DNA from: Prorocentrum cordatum | Lineage: Eukaryota; Sar; Dinophyceae; Prorocentrales; Prorocentraceae | Reading direction: 5' to 3' | DNA: 64,000 nucleotides | NCBI GenBank assembly: GCA_963575745.1 | Contig: CAUYUJ010003559.1 | Location: forward strand, 154,836-218,835 | Shown here: positions 33,331 through 45,080 of the stretch, piece after piece | How positions within the stretch are numbered: the first letter of the stretch is position 1 | How the letters are laid out: each line of letters starts with the position of its first letter | Notes under the pieces: model-generated | The model's database searches: none | Seen by the model: only the letters and a program-made list of their open reading frames with translations | What the model was told of the DNA's origin: nothing | Program-made: the position numbers and the translations under genes

Positions 33331-33735
33331 CGCCATCGCCATGCGCGCGGCTGCAATTTCCGAGTGCCTCGTCTGCCCTACGGCGGAGGGGGAGCAGGGG
33401 GCGGAGGAGGGGGAGCAGCAGGAGCACGAGGAGCAGGGGGCGGAGAGGCGGGAGCGAGCGGCCCGCCCGAGGCCCGCGCGCCGGCGCGCGCCCCCACCCC
33501 TTCTCCCCCCTCCCTCCTCCCCCTCCCTCCTCCCCCTCCCTTCTCCCTTCTCCCCCTCCCTCCTCCCCCTCGCTCCTCCTCCCGCGCTTCGGGGGAGGGG
33601 AGGGGGAGAAGCGGCCGGAGCAGCGGCCGGAGACCGCGCAATGGCGCCACAGAAGCGGCTGGGGTTGGAGGCCGCGCTCGGCAAGGAGGAAGGGGAGGGG
33701 AGGGGGGAGGGGGAGGGGGCACGCCAGGTGCGCTC
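33331..33735. repeat. Purine/pyrimidine-biased low complexity (GGGAGG/CCTCCC)
   Basis: Alternating G/A-rich and C/T-rich tracts, for example CTCCCTCCTCCCCCTCCC near 33510-33580. Several long Arg/Pro-rich frames overlap here; none is supported as a gene. Confidence 0.7.
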
Positions 33736-33859
33736 GCGTCAGACCTGACGTCCTACCCCTCCCATCCCTTCCCATGGCGAAACTCTCCTCTCTATTCGCA
33801 CAGTCAGATATCGAGCAGGGCAAGGATCCGGAGAGGGTGCGCGATGCATCGCAGAGCAC

Positions 33860-34150
33860 GGGAAGCAGGGCGTAGAAGAGCACGGCAGAGGGTGGTATGT
33901 AATAGCATGGCGTGGCGTTGCGCAGTGAAGAATTGTATCACCAAGCACTGCAACGCAGAGAATGGCATCGCACAGCGGCACAGAACAGAACATGGCATCG
34001 CATGGCGTTGAAGATCAAAGCGTAGCATGGCAGAGCATGGCGTGGCACTGCGTAGTCAAGCACTGCATATCCTAGCATTGCAGCTGCAGGCATGGTATCG
34101 CACAACGGAACACCACATAACATTGCAATGCGTTCCGGGCACTGGAAATA
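33860..34150. repeat. Degenerate GCATGGCATCGCA repeat
   Basis: Irregular repeats of GCATGGC, GCATCGCA and GCACTGCA over about 290 bp. The style resembles the GCATTGGCATTG subrepeats at 39.9-42.2 kb, but the motif differs. Confidence 0.6.
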
Positions 34151-34340
34151 ATGACGCCAGCGCTGCAGCGGGAGCACGATTCGGAACGAGCGGAAGCGCG
34201 GAAACGAGGCCAGCGCAGCAGCGGGAGCAAGATTCGGCATGAGCGGAAGCGCGGAAATGAGGCCAGCGCTGCAGCGGGAGCACGATTCGGAAAGAGCGGA
34301 AGCCCGAAAATGAGGCCAACGTTTCAGCGGGAACAACATT
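34150..34340. repeat. 53-bp tandem repeat, about 4 copies
   Basis: GCAGCGGGAGCACGATTCGG recurs at 34164, 34217 and 34270, with a decayed copy near 34324. The spacing is 53 bp. Confidence 0.85.
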
Positions 34341-35029
34341 CACCCCCCCAACAAAAAAAACGAAAACCCAATTGCTGGGAATCTGGTGTAAAAAAAACAA
34401 TACGCGGAGGGGGGCCGAACATCTTCCGGAAGTCATCAGGGGATAGGGGAACATTGTATTCATATTGTGTAATTGGGGAGGGCGGCGAGGACGGAGAGGG
34501 GCCTGAGAAGGGGGGGAGAGGCGGAGGAACAGGGGGACGAGGAGGAGGAGGGAGAGGGAGGACAGGAGGAGGGCGAGAAGGGTGGCACAACAGGACGGAG
34601 GCGCAGGGCAGCGCCGAACGCAGGCATGCGCGCCGCGCAGAAGAGGCAGGCCATCCCCTGCAATGACGGCCAATCTATTCGTTGCCATCCCGCTGCGGCT
34701 CAAAAACTTTGACTTCATCGTGGTCGGTCTGTTTTCTTCTGAATCATGGACCCACATCATCAGACACCCTGGATCCCGAACGAAACACTGCCCTGGGGAG
34801 GGGGTCGAGACCGCTGGGGCCCGCCGCGGATGGGGAAATTCACATCGCCAGATGTCTGGAGTCGAGGGTCGAAGAAGACCGACATCTTGCAACTATCCTG
34901 CACTTTTCGGCCGTGCCTCTGGGGACATCTGGAGACCTCCTGAAGCCCGCCTTGAGGCTCACAGGGAACTCAGGATCGAGGAATCTGCGGGCCGCATGTG
35001 GGGCCCGCAGGTTGACAAAATTTTAGCTG
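34341..35029. other. No gene recognised
   Basis: Includes a G/A-rich stretch (34475-34580) and unassigned sequence up to the start of the next 90-bp array. Confidence 0.4.
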
Positions 35030-36885
35030 TTCGCTATGGGGCCACGAAGCGTGCGAGTGCCGACATGGGTGCGGGGGACGCATGTGGACGTGGACGGTAG
35101 CACTGTGGCCTTCGGTGGAACTCCCTATGGGGCCACGGAACGTGCGAGGGGTGTGCCAAAATGGGTGCGGGGGACTCGCTGGGGCCCGAAACATGTGAGG
35201 GGTGTGGTGGGGGCGGGGGGGGCGCATGTGAACGGTAGCACTGTGGCCTTCGGTGGAGCGCCCTATGGGGCCACGGAACGTGCGAGGGGTGTGCCGAAAT
35301 GGGTGCGGGGGACGCATGTGGACCGTGGCGCTGGTGCTTTCGGTGGAGCGCCCTATGGGGCCACGGAACGTGCGAGGGGTGTGCCGAAATGGGTGCGGGG
35401 GACGCATGTGGACCGTGGCGCTTGGGCATTCGGTGGAGCGCCCTATGGGGCCACGAAACGCGTGAGGGGTGTGCCCACATGGGTGCGGGGGACGCATGTG
35501 GACCGTGGCGCTGGTGGGGACGAATGTGGACCGTGGCGCTGGGGCCTTCGGTGGAGCTCCCCATGGGGCCACGAAACGTGCGAGGGGTGTGCCGACATGG
35601 GTGCGGGGTGCGCATGTGGACGGTAGCACTGTGGCCTTCGGTGGAACTCCCTATGGGGCCGCGAAGCGTGCGAGGGGTGTGCAGAAATGGGTGCGGGGGA
35701 CGCGTCTGGACGGTGGCGCTGGGGCTTTCGGTGGAGCTCCCTGTGGGACAACGAAACATGTGAGGTGTGCCGACATGCGTGCGGGGGACGCATGTGGACC
35801 GTGGCGCTTGCGGGGGACGCATGTGGACCGTGGCATTGGTGCTTTCTGTGGAGCTCCCTATGAAGCCACGACACGCGTGAGGGGTGTGCCGAAATGGGTG
35901 TGGGAGACGCATGTGGACGGTGGTTTGGGGGCCTTCGGTGGAGCTCCCTACGGGGCCACGAAACGTGCGAGGGGTGTGCCGACACGGGTGCGGGGGACGC
36001 ATCTGGACGGTGGCGCTGGGGCATTCAGTGGAGCTCCCTATGGGGCCACGAAGCGCGTGAGGGGTGTGCCGACATCGATGCGGTGGACGCATGTGGACCG
36101 TTGCTTTCGGGCCTTCGGTGGAGCTCCCATATGGGGCCACGAAACGCGTGGGGGTGTGCCGACATGGGTGCGGGGTGCGCATGTGGACGGTAGCACTGGG
36201 GCCTTCGGTGGAGCTCCCGATGGGGCCCCGAAGTGTGCGAGGGGTGTGCCTAAAAATTGGTATGGGTGACGCAAGTGGACGGTGGCTCCGTGGCCTTCGG
36301 TGTGGACGGTGTGCAGAAATGGATGTGGGGGGGAAGAATGTGGACGGTAGCACTGAGGCATTCGGTGGAGCTCCATATGGGGCCACGAAACGTGTGAGGG
36401 GTGTGCCGAATGGGCATGGGGGCGCATGTGGACTGTGGCACTGGGGCCTTCAGTGGGGCTCCCCATGGGGCCGCGAAACGTGCGAGGGGTGTGCCGACAT
36501 GGGTGTGTGGGACGCATGTGGACGGTGGCGCTGGTGCTTTCGGTGGAGCTCCCTATGGGGCCACGGAACGTGCGAGGGGTGTGCCGAAATGGGTGCGGGG
36601 GACTCGCTGGGGCCCGAAACATGTGAGGGGTGTGGTGGGGGCAGGGGGGGGCGCATGTGGACGTTGGCACTGGGGCCTTCAGTGGGGCTCCCCATGGGGC
36701 CACGAAACGTGCGAGGGGTGTGCCGACATGGGTGTGGGGGACGCATGTGGACGGTGGCGCTGGTGCTTTCGGTGGAGCTCCCTATGGGGCCACGAAACGT
36801 TTGAAGGGTGTGCCGACATTGGTGCGGGGGACGTATATGGACGGTATCGATGGGGCCTTCGGTGGAGCTCCCTATGGGAGAATGG
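35030..36885 (+). repeat. 90-bp repeat array 2, plus orientation, without recognisable A or B box
   Basis: About 20 units with the same core (GGAGCTCCCTATGGGGCCAC) and a distinct interior, GGGTGCGGGGGACGCATGTG then GACGGTGGCGCTGG. Truncated units occur near 35190-35215, 35510-35530, 35765-35830 and 36300-36340. It abuts unique sequence on both sides. Confidence 0.9.
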
Positions 36886-37007
36886 GGGATTGTAGAGCCC
36901 CTCGGGGTTCCAGGGCGCGCACGCGAGGCTCTCACACTGAGTTTGCGCGTGCGTCTTTCAGTGGTGTGCGTACTCTGTGGCGTCCTCCTCTCCTTCCGCC
37001 TCCTCCC

Positions 37008-37102
37008 CCTCCCCCTCCTCCTCCTCCTCCTCCTCCTCCTCCTCCTCCTCCTCCTCCTCCTCCTCCTTTCTTTCTCTCCCCCCCCTCCCCCCCAAAAAAT
37101 AT
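37008..37102. repeat. (CTC)n tract with C and A homopolymers preceding an A box
   Basis: CTC repeats (37015-37065) are followed by C-rich sequence and AAAAAAT. C-run/A-run junctions also precede the A box at 61784 and, inverted, follow the one at 39652. Confidence 0.8.
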
Positions 37103-38347
37103 CCTGGCGAAGGTCCCAACCATATGCAGTTGTTGGTACCGTAATTGTGAATATCTGCTTCGGTGAAGCTCCCTATGGGGCCACGAAGCGCTGCACTGGA
37201 CGGGGGGGAACGCTGTACTGTGTGGGTGGTGTGCCGAATTGGGCTTCCAGGACGCATGCGGACGGTCCCACTGAAGGCTTCGGTGGAGTTCCCTATGGGG
37301 CCACGAAGCGCTCTACTGAGTGAGTGAAAATGCCAAGTTGGGCTACCGGAGCGCATGCGGACGGTCCCACTGGGGGCTTCGGTGGAGCCCCCTATGGGGC
37401 CACGAAACGCTGTACTGCGCGGGTGAAAATGCCAAAATACATTTCCCGGACGCATGCCGACGGTGGCACTGGGGCCTTGGGTGGAGCCCCCTATGGGGCA
37501 ACGAAACACTGCACTGGGTAGGTGAAAATGCCAAATTGGGCTTCCGGGACGCATGCGGACGGGGACACTTGGGCCTTCGGTGGAGCTCCCTATGGGGCCA
37601 CGAAACGCTGCACTGGATGGGTGAAACGCAGGGAAGAGGGGGAGGAGGGCCACGAAACGCTGTACTGGGTGTGCGGGACGCATGCGGACGGTAGCACTGG
37701 GACCTTCGGTGGGGCTCCCTATGGGGCCACGAAACGCTGTACTGTGTGTGCGGGACGCATGCGGACGGTAGCACTGGGACCTTCGGTGCGGCTTCCCTAT
37801 GGGGCCACGAAACGCTGTACTGGGTGGGTGAAAAGCAGGGAGGAGAGAGACGAGGGCCACGAAACGCTGTACTGGGCGTGCGGGACGCATGCGGACGGTA
37901 GCACTGGGACCTTCGGTGGAGCTCCCTATGGGGCCACGAAGCGCTGTACTGGGTGTGCGGGGCGCATGCGGACGGTAGCACTGGGACCTTCGGTGGGGCT
38001 CCCTATGGGGCCACGAAGCGCTGTAGTGGGCGTGCCGGACGCATGCGGACGGTAGCACTGGGACCTTCGGTGGGGCTCCGTATGGGGCCACGAAGCGCTG
38101 TATTGGGTGGGTGAAACGCAGGGAAGAGGGGGAGGAGGGCCACGAAACGTTGTACTGGGTGTGCGGGACGCATGTGGACGGTAGCACTGGGACCTTCGGT
38201 GGAGCTCCCTATGGGGCCACGAAACGCTGTTCTGGGTGTGCGGGACGCATGCGGACGGTAGGGAAGAGGGGGGAGAGGAGGAGAAGGAGGAACGCGGGGA
38301 CCGTCTCTTCAAAACGAGGACCCAACACCACAGGATGGTTGGGGAAA
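37103..38347 (+). mobile_element. A-array-B element 3, plus orientation, complete
   Basis: A box at 37103-37142, array from 37160 to 38255, B box at 38293-38347 (begins CGCGGGGACCGTCTCTTCAA, ends GATGGTTGGGG). Array units here are of 77 and about 99 bp, with CTGTACTGGGTGTGCGGGAC replacing the usual segment. Three units carry a GGGAAGAGGGGGAGGAGGGC insertion. No transposase or other protein is visible. What moves it, if anything does, is unknown. Confidence 0.8.
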
Positions 38348-38430
38348 CAACTGACCAGATGTGTTCTTGCTTGTTTTTCCCAACCATCCTGTGGTGTTGG
38401 GTCCTCGTTTTGAAGAGACGGTGCCCCGCG
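38293..38430. repeat. Palindromic junction of two B boxes
   Basis: B box 38293-38347 and its reverse complement 38376-38430 face each other across 28 bp (38348-38375). The arms are about 55 bp with only a few mismatches. Confidence 0.9.
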
Positions 38431-39652
38431 TTCCTCTCCTCCTCCTCCTCCCCCTCCTCCCTCTTCCCATCGTCATCATCATCATCATCATCATCATCGT
38501 CGTCGTCGTCGTCATCATCATCATCACCATCATCAGCATCATCATCATCATCATCATCATCATTATCATCGTCATCATCATCGTCATGTTCACCCACGCC
38601 CATTTCGGCACACCCCTCATACGTTTCGTGGCCCCATAGGGAGCTCCACCGAAGGCCCCAGTGGCAGGGTCCGCATGCCTCCCCACCACCCATCTCGGCA
38701 CACCCCTCTCACGTTTCGTGGCCCCATAGGGAGCTCCACCGAAGGCCCCAGTGGCAGGGTCCGCATGCCTCCCCACCACCCATTTCGGCACACCCCTCAC
38801 ACGTTTCGTGGCCCCGTGGCAGGGTCCGCATGCCTCCCCACCACCCATTTCGGCACACCCCTCACACGTTTCGTGGCCCCATAGGGAGCTCCACCGAAGG
38901 CCCCAGCGGCACGGTCCGCATGCCTCCCCACCACCCATTTCGGCACACCCTTCACACGCTTCGTGGCCCCATAGGGAGCTCCACCGAAGGCCCCAGTGGC
39001 AGGGTTCGCATGCCTCCCCGCCACCCATCTCGGCACACCCCTCACACGTTTCGTGGCCCCATAGGGAGCTCCACCGAAGGCCCCAGTGGCAGGGTCCGCA
39101 TGCCTCCCCACCACCTATTTCGGCACACCCCCCACACGTTCGACGTTTCGTGGCCCCATAGGGAGCTCCACCGAAGGCCCCAGTGGCAGGGTTCGCATGC
39201 CTCCCCACCACCCATTTCGGCACTCCCCAACACCCATTTCGGCACACCCCTCACACGTTTCGTGGCCCCATAGGGATCTCCACCGAAGGTCGGGGGGAGC
39301 TCGAGACTCTGGTGACACATGCGTTGGCACGTCTGGGTGGCTATCGGGTGGCTGGAACCGTTGGGGTAATCCGTGGAGGATGGGCTGTGGAAGTCGCTTC
39401 TGAGGGCCCTGCCACTCCATCTCACGGTCCAAATCCACGGGCAGAGCATCAGCTTTGACCCTTCTGCTTCCAACTCAGGGCGTCCCCAGTATATGAAGTG
39501 CGTCACCCGTACCTTGTAATTTTGTTCTCTATGAGTCCATGCAGTTCGTGTTCTTCGTGTTCCCAGACCACCATTCCAGGGTACATTTTCAGTGTTTTCG
39601 TCTCATATCCGTGCGGTACTCGCAGCTGCATATGGTTGGGTCCTTCGCCAGG
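38376..39652 (-). mobile_element. B-array-A element 4, minus orientation, complete
   Basis: B box (38376-38430), then CTC and (ATC)n microsatellite (38470-38588), then about 8 repeat units of 90 bp or shorter on the minus strand (38600-39290). About 320 bp of sequence unlike the repeat follows (39290-39613), then the A box at 39614-39652. Poly-T and poly-G runs sit outside the A box (39653-39686). With element 3 it forms a 2.5-kb inverted pair. Confidence 0.8.
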
Positions 39653-39779
39653 CTATTTTTTTTTTTTTTTGGGGGGGGGGGGGGGGCGGCGGCGAAAAAA
39701 ATAATGCGACGTGTTATCAAATGCACATCCCCAAGAAGGATTCGAAATGCGACGTGTTCTCATATGCACTTCCCCTAGA

Positions 39780-42270
39780 AGGAACGCCCCACAAGAAGAA
39801 TTCATAGTGAAATCCTCTACATAAGGATTCCTATCGAAACATTCAAATCCTCCACATGTGGATTCCTATTGAAATCACCCGCAGGAGGATTGGTATTGGG
39901 ATGCTTCGAAAGAAAGAACCCCCATTGGCATTGCATTGGCATTGGTTTGGCAATGGTTCAGCATCGCATTGGCATTGCGTTGGCATTGCGCTTGGCAGTG
40001 CGTTGCTACTGCGCTTGTATTTCGCAAGCATTGCGCTGGCGCGTCCTACTGGAACCCTCCACAGAAGGACTCCGATCGAAACCTTCTACAAGAAGGACTC
40101 CGCTTGAAACCCTCCACAATAATGGTTCATATTGACACCCTCCACAGAAGGATTCCATGCGAAGCCCTTCACATAAGGATTCCTACTGACATCTGCACCA
40201 ACGGATTTCCCCCATTGGCAGTGCGTTGGCATTGGGTTGGGATCGCTTTGGCATTGGTGCGGCATTACATTGGCACTGCGTTGGCATTGCGCTGGCGAGT
40301 TCCAACACCTCCCTTCGCATAGTGATTATTATTGAACCCCCGCAAGAAGGATTCCGATTAAGCATCCCACAAGAAGGGTTCACATTGAACTCCCTCACGG
40401 AAAGATGCCATGCGAAGCCCTCCATCGAAAGATTCTTCTTGAACCCGACCACAAACGATCTCCCCCATTGGCATTGCATTGGCATTGAATTGGGATCGCT
40501 TTGGCATTGGTTTGGCATTGCGTTGGTATTGCGTTGGCATGGCGTTGGCGAATTCTGATGGCTCCCCCCACAGAAGGATTCCTATGAAAACCTTGCACAA
40601 GAAGTGATCCTTTTGAAAGCCCCCACATGAAGGATTTAAAATGAAACCCCCCACAGAACGATCCCAATCGAAACCCTCAACGGGAGGATTCCGATCGAAA
40701 TCCTCCGAAGAAGGATTCGTAACCAAATCATCCACATAAGGATTCCCAGTGAAACCTGGAGGACAGGAATCCCGCCCATCGGCATTGCATTGGCATTGGT
40801 TTGGCAACGGTTTGGCATCGCATTGGCATTGCGATGGAAGTGCGTTGGCACTGCGTTGGCATTGCGCTGGCGAGTTCCAACACCTCCCTTCGCATAATGA
40901 TTCCTGTTGAACGCCCCACAAGAAGGATTCCGCTTGAAGCATCCCACAAGAAAGGTTCACATTGAACTCCCTCACGGAAGGATTCCATGCGAAGCCCTCC
41001 ATCGAAGGATTCTTCTTGAACCCGACCACAAACGATCCCCCCAATGGGCATTGCATTGGCATTGAATTGGGATCGCTTTGGCATTGGTGTGGCATTGCGC
41101 TGGTATTGCGTTGGCATTGCGCTGGCGAGTTCGAATGGTCCCCCCACAGAAGGATTCCTATGAAAACCTTGCACAAAAAAGGGATCCTTCTGAAAGCCCC
41201 CACGTGAAGGATTCAAAGTGAAACCCTCCACATAAAGAGTTGAACCGAAACCCTCCACGGGAGGATTCCGATCGAAATCCTCCGAAGAAGGATTCGTAAC
41301 CAAATCATCCACATAAGGATTCCGAATGAAACCTGTTGGAAGACAGGAATCCCGCCATCGGCATTGCATCGGCATTGGTTTGGCAACGGCTTGGTATAAC
41401 ATTGGCATTGCGTTGGCATTGCGATGGCAGTGCGTTAGCAGTGCGTTGGCATTGCGTTGACATTGCGCTGGCGAGTCCGACTCAAAGACTTCACCCACAA
41501 AAAGGATGCCTATTGAACCCCCCCACAAGAAGGATTCAAATTGAAATCCTCAACAGAAGGGTTCCATGCGAAGCCCTCCATAGAAGGTTTCCGAATGAAA
41601 TCCCCCGAAGAAGGGTTTTCAGAAGGATTGCTAATGAAAACTACCACAAACAATCCCCCGCATTGGCATTGCATTGGCATTGGTTTGGCATTGCGTTGGC
41701 ACTGCTTCGGCATTGCGCTGGTGAGTTCGAACGGCTCCCACCACAGAAGGATTCCTTACCTTCCACAAGAAGGGATCCTTTTGAAGCCCCACACATAAAA
41801 GATTTATACTGAACCCCCCCACGGAAGGATTCCAATCGAAACCCTCTACAGGTAGGATTCCTTTTAGAATCTCCCACAAATGGTACCCCCTATTGGCATT
41901 GCATTGGCATTGAATTGGGATCGCCTTGGCATTGGTTTGGCATTGCGATGGCAAAGCTTAGGCATTGCGTTGGCATTGCGCTGGCGAGTCCTAATGGCTC
42001 CCTCCGCAGAGGGACTCCTACTGAAACCCTCCACTTGAATCCTCCCACATGAAGGACTCCTAGTGAAACCCTCCACATGAGGATCCTCATCGAAACCCTA
42101 CACATAAGCATTGCTACTTAAATCCTCCGAACAAGGATTCGTAATGCCATCATCCACAAAGTATTCTTATTGAAATCCACCGAACGAAAGGATCCCCTCA
42201 TTGGCATTGCATTTGCATTGGTGTTGGTTGGGAATGGATTTGCATCGCATCGGCATGCATTGGCCTGGTA
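39780..42270. repeat. Higher-order satellite, 581-bp period, built from two kinds of subrepeat
   Basis: Blocks of GCATTGGCATTGCGTTGGC-type short subrepeats alternate with blocks of about 30-bp subrepeats of the type GAAACCCTCCACAGAAGGAT. The short blocks recur at about 39925, 40218, 40466, 40778, 41047, 41357, 41662, 41893 and 42201. Corresponding sequence at 40315 and 40896, and at 40557 and 41138, is 581 bp apart, so a two-block unit is the true period in the centre. No gene is proposed. Confidence 0.85.
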
Positions 42271-42279
42271 CAGGAGATA

Positions 42280-42325
42280 GGCAAAGAGAGAGAGAGAGAC
42301 ACAAAGAGAGAGAGAGAGAGAGAAC
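42280..42325. repeat. (GA)n microsatellite
   Basis: AGAGAGAG with short interruptions, at the right edge of the higher-order satellite. Confidence 0.9.
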
Positions 42326-43879
42326 ACTAGAGAGCGATATCACGAGAAAAACAGTATGAGGGGATCACGGCGAAAAGAAAAATGACAAAAACAATCAAAG
42401 TTTAAGAGTGAAAGAGCGTTTCACTCGATTCAGAAAAACGTATGAAAACGACGAGGGGCTCCACAATCCCCCGGCCTCGAGAAGGGGCCACGGAACGTGT
42501 GAGGGATGTGCCGAAATTTCGGTGGGGCTCCCTATGGGGCCATAGCAAAAATGCGAGGGGTGCGCCGGAATGGGTGTGGGGGACGCATGTTGACGGTGGC
42601 GCTGGTGCATTCGGTGGAGCCCCCTATGGGGCCACGAGACGTGTGAGGGGTGTGCCGAAATGGGTGCAAAGACACATGAGGGCCATGGCGCTGGGGCTTT
42701 CGGTGGAGCTCCCTATGGGGCCACGAAACGTGCGAGGGGTGTGCCGAATTGGGTGTGGGGGGAAGAATGTGGACGGTAGCACTGAGGCATTCGGTGGAGC
42801 TCCCGATGTGGCCATGAAGCGTGCGAGGGGTGTGCCGAAATGGGCGCGGGGGACGCATGTGGACGGTGGCTCGGGGGCCGCTCCCTATCAGGCCACGAAA
42901 CGTGTGAGGGGTGTGTCGACATGGGTGCGGGGGATGCATGTGGACGGTGGCATTGGGGCCTTCGGTGGAGCTTCCTATGGGGCCACAGTACGTGCGAGGG
43001 GTGGGCCGACATGGGTGCGGGGGGCGCATGTGGACGGTAGCACTGGGGCCTTCGGTGGAGCTCCCTATGGGGCCACGAAGTGTGCGAGGGGTGTGCCCCA
43101 CTCGGTGCGGGGGACGCATCTGGACGGCAATACTAGGGCCTTCGGTGGAGCTCCCTATGGGTGTGCCGAACTCGGTGCGGAAACGCATGTGGACGGCAGT
43201 GCTAAGGCCTTCGGTGGAGCTCTATGGGGCCACGAAGTGTGTGAGGGGTGTGCCGAAATGGGTGCGGGGGACGCATGCGGACGGTAACACTGGTGCCTTC
43301 GGTGGAGCTCTATATGGGGCCACGAAGCGTGGGAGGGGTGTGCCGGAATGTGTGTGCGGGGGGCGCATGTGGACGGTGGCGCTGGGGCATTCGGTGGAGC
43401 TCCCTATGGGGCCACGAGATGTGCGAGGGGTGTGCAGAAATGGGTGCGGGGGACGCATCTGGACGGTGGCGCTGGGGCATTCGGTGGAGCTCCCTGTGGG
43501 GCCACGAAACGTGTGAGGGGTGTGCCGAAATTGGTGCGGGGGACGCATGTTGACGGTGGCGCTGGGGCATTCGGTGGAGCTCCCTATGGGGCCACGAAAG
43601 GTGCGAGGGGTGTGCCGAAATGGGTGCGGGGGACGCATGCGGACAGTAGCACTGGTGCCCTCGGTGGAGCTTCCTCTTGGGCCACGAAACGTGTGAGGGG
43701 TGTGCCGAAATGGGTGCGGGGGACGCATCTGGAGGGTGGCACTGGGGCCTTCGGTGGAGCTCTATATGGGGCCGCGAAGCGTGGGAGGGGTGTGCCGAAA
43801 TGTGTGCGGGGGACGCATGTGGACGGTGGCACTGAGGCCTTCGGCCAAATGGGACCACGAAACGTGTGAGGGGTGTGAC

Positions 43880-44215
<336 letters not shown>

Positions 44216-44250
44216 ACATCCCCAAGCCGAAAGTGTTTTCCTCTTGGCGC

Positions 44251-44659
44251 TGAACCTCACGGTCCCACGCGGTGCACGGGCCCTCTTGGAAATCAGAGCG
44301 GCGAACCCAATGAGGGTCGCGCGGATCCGATTTCGGACCTTACCGTAATCGTGAAATCGCGGCGGATCCCATGTCTGTGCGCGCGGATCCCACTTCTGAT
44401 TTTCGGGATCCGCGTCGGACCCTATGTTTTAGGGCGGATCCCATTTCTACCCCGCTGAACCTCACGGTCCCACGCGGTGCACGGGCCCTCTGGGAAATCA
44501 GAGCGGCGAACCCACTGAGGGTCGCACGGATCCGATTTCCGACCTTACCGTGATCGTGAAATCGCGGCGGATCCCATTTCTGTGCGCGCGGATCCCATTT
44601 CTGATGTTCGGGATCCGCGTCGGACCCTACGTTTTACAGCGGATCCGATTTCTACCCCG
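44251..44659. repeat. 205-bp tandem duplication rich in GCGGATCC motifs
   Basis: Two near-identical copies start TGAACCTCACGGTCCCACGC at 44251 and 44456. Each contains about six GCGGATCC, GGGATCCG or ACGGATCCG motifs. Confidence 0.92.
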
Positions 44660-44808
44660 TTTTGAAATTATAATATTATTAAACTCGTCCCGGGAACCGA
44701 CAAGAATGGGATCCGTCGACCGCAGGCCCCCCCCGTGTTAAGACTCTACGGGGGTCGGGGGTGGTCCTCTTCGACTTCAAGAGGAAAATCTTTCGTCCTG
44801 CGTAAGTA

Positions 44809-44992
<184 letters not shown>

Positions 44993-45080
44993 AGGAGGGA
45001 GGAGGGCAGCGGGAGGAGGAGTGAGGACGCGGGGCGCTCTCTTCAAAACGAGGACCCAACACTCCAGGATGGTTGGGAAA

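Noticed and set aside
37103-37142. A box as a Helitron terminus
   Set aside because: It lacks a convincing TC start at a conserved border, and no CTRR end with a hairpin was found at B. Kept only as an analogy in the finding.
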